Shown here one piece after another: positions 6,931 through 12,328 of a stretch of DNA of 13,901 nucleotides (positions within the stretch are counted from its first letter, which is position 1; every line of letters begins with the position of its first letter). A program made the translations under genes and the position numbers. Below the pieces are notes generated by a model that ran no database searches, was not told the DNA's origin, and saw only the letters and a list, made by a program, of their open reading frames with translations. Source of the DNA: an uncultured Corynebacterium sp. (GTDB lineage: Bacteria; Actinomycetota; Actinomycetes; Mycobacteriales; Mycobacteriaceae); assembly GCF_947253065.1 (NCBI RefSeq), contig NZ_CAMXWS010000042.1:1-13901 (forward strand), in the 5' to 3' direction.

Positions 6931-8529
6931 ATGGCAAAACTCATTGCATTTGACCAGGAGGCCCGCGAGGGCATCCAGCGCGGTGTGGACATCCTCGCCG
7001 ACTCAGTCCGCGTGACGCTAGGCCCGCGTGGCCGCAATGTTGTGCTGGACAAGGCGTTCGGTGGTCCACTCGTGACCAATGACGGCGTGACCATCGCCCG
7101 CGACATCGACCTCGAGGAACCGTTTGAGAACCTCGGTGCGCAGCTGGTCAAGTCCGTCGCTGTGAAAACCAATGACATCGCTGGTGACGGCACGACCACC
7201 GCAACACTGCTCGCCCAGGCCATCATCAACGAGGGCCTGCGCAACGTTGCCGCTGGTGCGAACCCGATCGAGCTGAACAAGGGCATCGCAGCAGCTGCTG
7301 AGGCTGTGGTCGAAGAGCTCAAGGCGCGCGCGACCGAGGTGTCCTCCAACGAGGAGATCGCCAACGTTGCCACCGTCTCCTCCCGCGACTCCGTCGTCGG
7401 GGAGATGGTTGCCGGCGCCATGGACAAGGTGGGCAAGGACGGTGTCCTCACCGTTGAGGAGTCCCAGTCCATCGAGTCCTACGTGGACGTCACCGAAGGC
7501 ATCTCTTTTGAGAAGGGTTTCCTGTCCCCCTACTTCATGACCGACCCGGAAGCCGGCCAGGCCATCCTGGAGAACCCGCAGGTCCTGCTCGTCCGCAACA
7601 AGATCACCTCCCTGCCGGAGTTCCTGCCGCTGCTGGAGAAGGCCGTGGGCACCTCCCGCCCGCTGCTCATCATCGCTGAGGACATTGAGGGCGAGCCGCT
7701 GCAGACCCTCGTGGTCAACTCCATCCGTGGTGCCCTGAAGGTTGTTGCGGTGAAGTCGCCGTACTTCGGTGAGCGCCGCAAGGCCTTCATGGACGATCTC
7801 GCTGTGGTCACTGACGCCACCGTCATCGACCCGGAGGTCGGCGTGAACCTCAAGGACGCGGAGCTTGACGTGCTGGGCAGCGCCCGCCGCGTCACCGTGA
7901 CCAAGGATGACACCGTCATCGTCGACGGCGCTGGCACGCCTGAAGCAGTGGAGAACCGCCGCGAGCAGATCCGCCGCGAGATCGAGAACACCGATTCCAC
8001 CTGGGACAAGGAGAAGGCGGAAGAGCGCCTGGCCAAGCTGTCCGGTGGTGTCGCTGTCATCCGCGTCGGTGCTCCGACGGAGACCGAGGTCAACGAGCGC
8101 AAGCTGCGCGTCGAGGACGCCATCAACGCTGCCCGTGCGGCTGCACAGGAAGGCATCATCGCCGGCGGTGGTTCCGCGCTGGTGCAGATCGCAGCCAAGC
8201 TCGAGGAGCTCGCTGCGAACTACCCGGGTGAGCAGAAGACCGGTGTACTCACTGTTGCTCACGCGTTGGTGAAGCCGGCTTATTGGATCGCAGAGAACGC
8301 GGGCCTGGATGGTTCCGTCGTTGTGTCCAAGGTCGCTTTGCTGCCGAACGGCGAGGGCTTCAACGCCGCCACGCTCGAGTACGGCAACCTCATCGCGCAG
8401 GGCATCATCGACCCGGTGAAGGTGACTCACTCTGCTGTGGTCAACGCCGCGTCCGTGGCACGCATGGTGCTCACCACTGAGGCTTCTGTGGTGAACAAGC
8501 CTGAAGAAGAAGAGGGCCACCAGCACTAA
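6931..8529 (+). CDS. groEL: 60 kDa chaperonin GroEL (GroEL1-type, operonic copy)
   Basis: GroEL forms tetradecameric rings that fold proteins using ATP together with GroES. The 532-residue protein has the ATP-site residues Asp51 (TNDGVTIARDI) and GDGTTTAT (85-92), the EGMQFDRGYLSPYF-equivalent EGISFEKGFLSPYF, and the GIIAGGGSALVQ and IIDPVKVTHSAV segments. The gene follows groES by 19 bases and ends before a strong terminator. In mycobacteria and corynebacteria the groES-linked copy is GroEL1, often with a histidine-rich tail, while a separate GroEL2 has a Gly-Met tail. Here the tail is PEEEEGHQH: acidic, only two histidines, no Gly-Met repeat. A second groEL elsewhere on the chromosome is therefore expected. 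Codon use is strongly biased to C-ending codons, as in highly expressed genes. Confidence 0.98.
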   Translation: MAKLIAFDQEAREGIQRGVDILADSVRVTLGPRGRNVVLDKAFGGPLVTNDGVTIARDIDLEEPFENLGAQLVKSVAVKTNDIAGDGTTTATLLAQAIINEGLRNVAAGANPIELNKGIAAAAEAVVEELKARATEVSSNEEIANVATVSSRDSVVGEMVAGAMDKVGKDGVLTVEESQSIESYVDVTEGISFEKGFLSPYFMTDPEAGQAILENPQVLLVRNKITSLPEFLPLLEKAVGTSRPLLIIAEDIEGEPLQTLVVNSIRGALKVVAVKSPYFGERRKAFMDDLAVVTDATVIDPEVGVNLKDAELDVLGSARRVTVTKDDTVIVDGAGTPEAVENRREQIRREIENTDSTWDKEKAEERLAKLSGGVAVIRVGAPTETEVNERKLRVEDAINAARAAAQEGIIAGGGSALVQIAAKLEELAANYPGEQKTGVLTVAHALVKPAYWIAENAGLDGSVVVSKVALLPNGEGFNAATLEYGNLIAQGIIDPVKVTHSAVVNAASVARMVLTTEASVVNKPEEEEGHQH

Positions 8530-8540
8530 GCAATTGCTTA
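8527..8540. repeat. 14-base palindrome at the groEL stop codon
   Basis: TAAGCAATTGCTTA is a perfect palindrome that begins with the groEL stop codon. It precedes the main terminator hairpin by 6 bases. It could form a short stem in the mRNA 3' end or be chance. Confidence 0.4.
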
Positions 8541-8542
8541 TC

Positions 8543-8580
8543 GACGAAGCGCTCCCACCCGGGGGGCGCTTTTTCGTCTG
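8543..8580. terminator. Rho-independent terminator of groESL
   Basis: AAGCGCTCCC (8547-8556) pairs with GGGGGCGCTT (8562-8571) with one G-T wobble and a 5-base loop, followed by TTT to give a T run at 8570-8574. GACGAA (8543-8548) and TTCGTC (8573-8578) can alternatively extend the stem. It lies between convergent genes and may stop transcription from both sides, though the T run favours the plus strand. Confidence 0.85.
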
Positions 8581-8581
8581 T

Positions 8582-9682
8582 TTAAGCGGCTTGGGGGAAC
8601 ACCGTTTGCATCGCTCCGTACGGGTATGTGGTGTTGACCACCGGATAGCCCTTGGGGGAGATCCACGTGGGGGTGCCGGTGCGCATTTCGATGTGACCGC
8701 GGTGTGGCTTGTGTAGGTCGTCGTCGTTGACGCGGTTGTGGTAACGACACAGTGGTGCCAGGTTTTTCAAGTTGGTTTCCCCACCGTTTTTCCACGCGGT
8801 GATGTGGTGAGCTTCGCACAGGTCCGCCGCCTGGTGGCAGCCCACGAACGAGCACACCGGAGAGACGGCTTTGGCCAGATCCCGCTGCTTCTGGTTAGCA
8901 AAGCGCTGCCCGCGGTACAGGTTGATCGCGCCTTCGGAAGGGTGGAAAAGCGCCGCCTCCAGGTGATTGTCTTCGGTGGCGATGAACCGGTTGAGGTATT
9001 CCGCACCCGTCATCGTGGTGCCATCTGTCATGCCCAAGATAATCTCGTCGCCTTCACCGGAGAGGATCTGTACGTGTTGGGCGAGGCCGACAAGCAACAA
9101 GGGTCTGGGGATCGCTTCGGCGAAACCACCGTTACCACGTAAGAGGGCGATGATTGCTTCTAATAATTGCGGGCCGATCGGCCTCGAAGGGTCAATGTCC
9201 TGATAAGCATGAAACTTGAGGTCAGCGGCGGTTCGCTCATCCATGGTCAGTGTCACGGTGGTCATGCCCATATGTGGAGCACCGAAGCTGGCTTGTTCGC
9301 GTGGAGGAGTCTTCTCCTTCGCAGGCACGATGCGTTTTGCCAGGGCATTAAGTGCTTTCCAGGTGTGTGAAACGTGTGCGGCGGCGCTCAGAAGTTTCAT
9401 CCGGTAACTATGACGGCGCGTGGCGTGAGAGATGTGCTTAATGGTCCGCTCGATGAGGGCGAGCATGCCAATATTTAGCGCTAAAGCGCGTGCTTTATCG
9501 CGCGCCTTTTGCTGCTTGGCGGAGGATAGGTTCTCGCCGTAATACGCCTCATGAACTAACTTCCAGTTGTTCACTGTGGCTTGTTCAATGCCGGCATCAA
9601 CCGCCCGGGATTTATCAAAGTGCTCTAACGCGTCAATGCCTAATGAGCTATGGGCATCTATGAGATCATTAAAAGTTTTCAT
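8582..9682 (-). CDS. HNH endonuclease with DUF222-like N-terminal region
   Basis: The product (366 residues from the ATG at 9682) belongs to the large actinobacterial DUF222/13E12-type HNH family. The N-terminal two thirds are helical and variable; the C-terminal HNH module has CSFVGC (a zinc-binding C-x4-C pair), LCEAHHI with the paired histidines, TNLKNLAPLC, and CRYHN (C-x2-H). All expected nuclease and zinc residues are present, so it is probably active as a metal-dependent nuclease, but the physiological role of the family is unknown. An upstream in-frame GTG at 9736 would add 18 residues; the ATG is preferred because the typical FNDLIDAHSSLG start follows it and a TANNNT box (9689-9694) lies 6 bases before it, as in leaderless genes. 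Lower GC in its 5' half and the multi-copy nature of the family hint at acquisition. Confidence 0.85.
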   Translation of the reverse strand: MKTFNDLIDAHSSLGIDALEHFDKSRAVDAGIEQATVNNWKLVHEAYYGENLSSAKQQKARDKARALALNIGMLALIERTIKHISHATRRHSYRMKLLSAAAHVSHTWKALNALAKRIVPAKEKTPPREQASFGAPHMGMTTVTLTMDERTAADLKFHAYQDIDPSRPIGPQLLEAIIALLRGNGGFAEAIPRPLLLVGLAQHVQILSGEGDEIILGMTDGTTMTGAEYLNRFIATEDNHLEAALFHPSEGAINLYRGQRFANQKQRDLAKAVSPVCSFVGCHQAADLCEAHHITAWKNGGETNLKNLAPLCRYHNRVNDDDLHKPHRGHIEMRTGTPTWISPKGYPVVNTTYPYGAMQTVFPQAA

Positions 9683-9688
9683 GCCCCG

Positions 9689-9694
9689 ACGGTA
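9689..9694 (-). promoter_or_regulatory. Possible -10 box for leaderless HNH gene transcript
   Basis: On the minus strand TACCGT (TANNNT pattern) lies exactly 6 bases before the ATG ending at 9682, and no ribosome binding site precedes that ATG. The same geometry is seen before the DUF5319 gene. A TTACCC hexamer about 17 bases further upstream is a weak -35 candidate. Confidence 0.35.
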
Positions 9695-9821
9695 ACTGCG
9701 ATAAAACCCCTGGGTAAAGGGTTCTTGAGATTTCACACAATTTAAGAATCTATGGAACCAAACAGGGGTCTGAAGCAGTCTAAGTAAGGTTGGGGGTTTT
9801 GAAACGTCGATAAGCGAAAGC

Positions 9822-10127
9822 CTAGTTTGCGGCGACCTTGACGCGACGAAGAGCTGCCTGGCGTTCGGACTCGCTCATGCCACCCCAAATGCCGTACGGT
9901 TCCGCGACCGCAAGCGCGTGAGCGCGACATTGTTCGAGGACAGGGCAGGAAAAGCAGATGGCTTTCGCACGGTTCTCACGCTTCGCGCGCGCACGACCGC
10001 GCTCCCCGTCGGGGTGGTAGAAGACCTCGGATGCCTCGCCGCGGCATGCGCCATGAAGTTGCCAATCCCAGAAATCCGCATTCGGGCCGGGAAGCTGTTG
10101 AGGCATGGATATCGCGGGCATATTCAT
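9822..10127 (-). CDS. whiB3: WhiB-family iron-sulfur transcription factor (WhiB3/WhcB type)
   Basis: WhiB proteins hold a redox-sensitive 4Fe-4S cluster and act with the primary sigma factor. The 101-residue product has the four cluster cysteines Cys28, Cys58, Cys61 and Cys67 (C-x29-C-x2-C-x5-C), the GIWGG turn (79-83) and a basic C-terminal segment (RQAALRRVK) that binds DNA. Its position between groEL1 and sigD and its opposite orientation match M. tuberculosis whiB3 and C. glutamicum whcB; subfamily naming rests on this synteny. The ATG at 10127 abuts GGAG with no gap, whereas the in-frame ATG at 10121 is 6 bases after GGAG, so the true protein may start two codons later (99 residues). No clear terminator follows; readthrough into the HNH gene is possible. 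Confidence 0.95.
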   Translation of the reverse strand: MNMPAISMPQQLPGPNADFWDWQLHGACRGEASEVFYHPDGERGRARAKRENRAKAICFSCPVLEQCRAHALAVAEPYGIWGGMSESERQAALRRVKVAAN

Positions 10128-10242
10128 CTCCGTGTGTAAAACTTATGGCGAATAATTTCTCGCGCAGTGTGCAAGGCGATGGTGAACAATGGGTTTCTGC
10201 CAGGTTTCGCACAGTTATATGTGGCCTAGCAGGCGTCATTTT

Positions 10243-10270
10243 GCTATATCTGACGTGCATAAATGTGCAA
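10243..10270 (-). promoter_or_regulatory. Candidate whiB promoter
   Basis: On the minus strand TTGCAC (10270-10265) and TATAGC (10248-10243) are 16 bases apart. The transcript would start near 10236, about 110 bases before whiB. The GGTGA box ends immediately upstream of the -35 hexamer, the usual place for an activator. The -10 lacks the conserved final T, so this is tentative. Confidence 0.3.
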
Positions 10271-10384
10271 AGGTGAAACGTTGGTGAATTGTTGGTGACT
10301 TCCGCTGGAAACCACCTCGCTTCACCCTGTGAGAGTTAGGGAGATTAGGTAGCTGACGCGTAGGATGTGGCCGGTGCACATTTA
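10260..10384. repeat. Inverted pair of a 10-base element
   Basis: TAAATGTGCA (10260-10269) recurs as its exact reverse complement TGCACATTTA (10375-10384). The centres are 115 bases apart, close to eleven helical turns. Similarity extends outward to a shared ACGT. This could be a pair of binding sites for one regulator, one copy near each promoter. Confidence 0.4.
10271..10299. promoter_or_regulatory. Three direct GGTGA repeats at 11-base spacing
   Basis: GGTGA occurs at 10272-10276, 10283-10287 and 10294-10298, so each unit is exactly 11 bases from the next, about one helical turn. The last two share an 8-base core, GTTGGTGA. OmpR/PhoB-family response regulators (PhoP, MtrA) bind direct repeats with this period, and whiB3 is a known PhoP-linked gene in M. 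tuberculosis. The regulator here is not identified. Confidence 0.5.
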
Positions 10385-10412
10385 ACGTGCCTGCAAAGTT
10401 TGGTTTTGCCTG

Positions 10413-10442
10413 CCCATCTACGCTCATCTACGCCCATCTACG
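10413..10442 (+). repeat. Three tandem 10-base repeats in the sigD leader
   Basis: CCCATCTACG, CTCATCTACG and CCCATCTACG follow one another without gaps and end two bases before the A-run leading to the sigD ribosome binding site. Only one base differs among copies. The tract could bind a protein, affect mRNA structure, or vary in copy number between strains. Confidence 0.85.
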
Positions 10443-10460
10443 AGAAAAAGGAGAGACGTC

Positions 10461-11036
10461 GTGGCCTCATCCGACGCGGATCAACGTCTCGCCGAACTCG
10501 TGCCTTTAGCGCAGGCAGAGGATGCTGCGGCGCTGCAGGAGATCATCAAGATTGTGCACCCGATGGTGCTGCGTTACGCCCGTGCGCGGATTAGTTCGGG
10601 CCGGACTCCCACGGCCGAGGATGTTGCCCAGGAGATTTGTCTGGCGGTGGCAACGAGTGTGGGGAAGTATCAGGACACTGGGAAGCCGTTTATGGCGTTC
10701 GTGTATGGCATCGCGTTCAACAAGGTTGCGGATGCTCACCGGGCGTTAGCGCGCGATAAAACGAACCCGACGGATGAGGTTCCTGACCAGGAATTTTCCG
10801 GCGTTACCCCCGAAGATGCAGCGATGGTCACGGCGGGAAGTAACAGAGTGCGTGCTTTACTCGATCTGTTAAGTGACAAGGCGAGAGAGATTGTTGTCCT
10901 GCGTGTGTTTGTCGGATTGTCTGCTGAGGAAACAGCGGAGATCGTGGGCAGTACTGCAGGGGCGGTCCGTGTCGCACAGCACAGGGCGCTTGCCACACTC
11001 CGGCGGGCACTCGAAGACGGAGTTTCAGGAGGGTAG
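10461..11036 (+). CDS. sigD: RNA polymerase ECF-type sigma factor SigD
   Basis: SigD is an extracytoplasmic-function sigma factor; in C. glutamicum and M. tuberculosis it controls cell-envelope (mycolate-related) genes. The 191-residue protein has region 2 at about residues 26-96, with TAEDVAQEICLAV (core binding) and FVYGIAFNKVADAHR (promoter -10 recognition), a short acidic linker, and region 4 at about 133-185, with REIVVLRVFVGLSAEETAEI and the helix-turn-helix GAVRVAQHRAL. There is no region 1 or 3, as expected for ECF factors. The GTG start follows GGAG (10450-10453) by 7 bases. The stop is 2 bases before rsdA, its predicted anti-sigma factor, so the pair is cotranscribed. Confidence 0.95.
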   Translation: MASSDADQRLAELVPLAQAEDAAALQEIIKIVHPMVLRYARARISSGRTPTAEDVAQEICLAVATSVGKYQDTGKPFMAFVYGIAFNKVADAHRALARDKTNPTDEVPDQEFSGVTPEDAAMVTAGSNRVRALLDLLSDKAREIVVLRVFVGLSAEETAEIVGSTAGAVRVAQHRALATLRRALEDGVSGG

Positions 11037-11038
11037 TT

Positions 11039-11821
11039 ATGGAGCCAACGTCCACGTTTGGCCGTCATCACCGTCGCTATGAGCACGATGTTCAGGCAGA
11101 TGACGCCTTCCTGACCTCGCTTTCGCTGGGTGTTGATCCGTCCGATGGTGTGGATGAGCTCGCGTCGCTGCTGTTGGGGTTGCGGGATGAGGTTGAAGCA
11201 CCCATGCCATCCGCCCCGCTTATCGACGGCGCTTTGGCGCCCGTCACCTCTATAACCGAGCACCGCGCGAAGCGGGATGCGTCCCGTCGTTTCCGGACGA
11301 GTCCGTGGATGGCAGGCCTCGTCGGTGCCGCTGCGGCCACCGTCGTCGTTGCTGGTAGCGGTGCTGTTTTGTACAGTGCGTCACCGGGGTCTGCTTTGTG
11401 GGGTCCGTCCCAGGCTGTTTTCGGTGAGCGCAAGAATGTCGTGGAGTTGGCTACCAAGCTCGACGAGATTGAAACGATGACTGAAAGTGGCAACTTGGCT
11501 GGTGCAAAGCTGCTGATTGATCAGCTGCGTGAGTCCATGAACCTTGAGCGCGGTGTGCCGCCCGAAGACGGAGGTGACCCAGCTCCGAAGGAGACCGTTG
11601 TGGTCACGCCTGAGCCGGAACCTGCAGGGGAGAAAACTCAAGAGACTGTCACCGTGACGCTCGAGCCGACCACTGTCACAGTTGTGGTGACGGAGCAACC
11701 GGGCGAAACCACGACTACGGGCAGCCCTGCTGCACCGTCGAGCACGCGTCAGGGTGCGCCAACACCGGGGCCTGCTGCGCATCCGGGGGCGCCCACTACG
11801 CAAGCTGGCCAATCCTCCTAG
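11039..11821 (+). CDS. rsdA: Anti-sigma-D factor RsdA, membrane-spanning
   Basis: RsdA holds SigD inactive at the membrane until regulated proteolysis releases it. The 260-residue product has a cytoplasmic N-terminal part with an acidic SigD-binding stretch, DDAFLTSLSLGVD to LLGLRDEVE (about 21-53), one membrane helix at about 90-113, then an outside domain. The outside domain has PGSALWGPSQAVFGER (116-131) and a coiled-coil-like helical stretch (about 133-168), followed by a low-complexity Pro/Thr/Glu tail with repeated TVTV-type units (about 186-260) and no cysteines. The ATG follows CAGGAGGG by about 5 bases, and the gap to sigD is 2 bases. The zinc-binding HxxxCxxC anti-sigma motif is absent, as in the RsdA family. 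Sensing ligand is unknown. Confidence 0.9.
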   Translation: MEPTSTFGRHHRRYEHDVQADDAFLTSLSLGVDPSDGVDELASLLLGLRDEVEAPMPSAPLIDGALAPVTSITEHRAKRDASRRFRTSPWMAGLVGAAAATVVVAGSGAVLYSASPGSALWGPSQAVFGERKNVVELATKLDEIETMTESGNLAGAKLLIDQLRESMNLERGVPPEDGGDPAPKETVVVTPEPEPAGEKTQETVTVTLEPTTVTVVVTEQPGETTTTGSPAAPSSTRQGAPTPGPAAHPGAPTTQAGQSS

Positions 11822-11830
11822 TGGGGGTTT
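11814..11830 (+). terminator. Weak hairpin at the rsdA stop codon
   Basis: CCTCC (11814-11818) and GGGGG (11823-11827) pair with one wobble around a TAGT loop and are followed by TTT. It overlaps the rsdA stop codon in a 7-base convergent gap. The short stem makes function doubtful. Confidence 0.25.
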
Positions 11831-12200
11831 AACGCGCGTCGAGGCCGTCGAGGTATCCCAGCGCGTAGTCCCAGGGCACGTAGGCCTGGATGTTGGGCTG
11901 AGCGCTCGGCTCATGAACCGGGGGTAGTTCGCCGTGGAGGCTGGCGATCATGTTGTTGATCATGATGTCCCAGTCATAAAAATGCATCTCTTCGCAATCC
12001 TCGCAGACGAACGTGATGCCAAGGATGCCACGGGGTTCGAGAACAAGTTTGAATTCCCGAGTCTGGGCCAGATCGCGGAGGACAGCTTCGCGCTCCTCCG
12101 GGGTGAGTGGCGTGGGGGCCTCGTCGTCCTCGATGAAAGACGCCGGGTCATTGGGGTCGTCGGCGAAGGGGTCACGAGGCATCATCGAGTCGAAGAACAC
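11829..12200 (-). CDS. DUF5319 family protein
   Basis: This 123-residue protein matches the DUF5319 family, represented by M. tuberculosis Rv3412, in the same position and orientation between rsdA and guaB2. Recognisable features are the DPFADDPNDP start, an acidic helix (TPEEREAVLRDL), FVCEDCEEMHFYDWDIM with Cys66, Cys69 and His73, and VPWDYALGYLDG near the end. The C-x2-C-x3-H cluster suggests a half zinc site, perhaps completed by dimerisation; function is unknown. The GTG at 12200 is preferred because TAGGCT lies 6 bases upstream, as for a leaderless mRNA; ATG codons at 12185 and 12182 are alternatives without a ribosome binding site, and the conserved part starts after them. Confidence 0.85.
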   Translation of the reverse strand: MFFDSMMPRDPFADDPNDPASFIEDDEAPTPLTPEEREAVLRDLAQTREFKLVLEPRGILGITFVCEDCEEMHFYDWDIMINNMIASLHGELPPVHEPSAQPNIQAYVPWDYALGYLDGLDAR

Positions 12201-12206
12201 GCCCCC

Positions 12207-12236
12207 AGCCTAGGCAAGGCTTGAGCAGGGGGCCAA
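12207..12236 (-). promoter_or_regulatory. Promoter of the DUF5319 gene, probably leaderless
   Basis: On the minus strand TTGGCC (12236-12231) and TAGGCT (12212-12207) are 18 bases apart, and the -10 box ends 6 bases before the GTG start codon, so transcription would begin at or beside the start. A G-run directly before the GTG is too close to act as a standard ribosome binding site. Confidence 0.5.
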
Positions 12237-12256
12237 TTCGGGGACACCTGCGCTCA

Positions 12257-12287
12257 TTGGGGGAGTAGGTGGTTTACCCACTATGCT
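12257..12287 (+). promoter_or_regulatory. Candidate guaB promoter
   Basis: TATGCT (12282-12287) fits the TANNNT -10 pattern; TTGGGG (12257-12262) is a weak -35 at 19 bases. The transcript would start near 12294, giving a leader of about 35 bases with AGGGAG (12319-12324) before the guaB ATG. No purine riboswitch fold was recognised in the leader, which is too short for one. Confidence 0.4.
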
Positions 12288-12328
12288 TGCTGGCTAGAAG
12301 CGGAAGCGAGAAACAGCAAGGGAGCGAC

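Larger units (their letters stand above)
10128..10460. other. Divergent regulatory region between whiB and sigD
   Basis: This 333-base gene-free stretch is less GC-rich than its surroundings and must hold promoters for both flanking regulators. It contains three helically phased GGTGA units (10272-10298), two inverted copies of a 10-base TAAATGTGCA element (10260-10269, 10375-10384), a candidate whiB promoter (10243-10270), a TAGGAT box (10361-10366) that could be a sigD -10, and three tandem 10-base repeats (10413-10442). I see no terminator and no convincing gene in it; a 43-codon open frame at 10145-10276 lacks a ribosome binding site. Confidence 0.7.

Noticed and set aside
7018..8526. Open frame of 502 codons antisense to groEL
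   Set aside because: It mirrors the strongly biased codon use of groEL, has no family features or ribosome binding site, and groEL is certain.
9737..9821. Possible terminator or small gene between whiB and the HNH gene
   Set aside because: No stem of useful length with a T run and no coding signal was found in these 85 bases.
12269..12328. Longer guaB start at 12269
   Set aside because: It overlaps the likely promoter, and the ATG at 12329 has a clear ribosome binding site.
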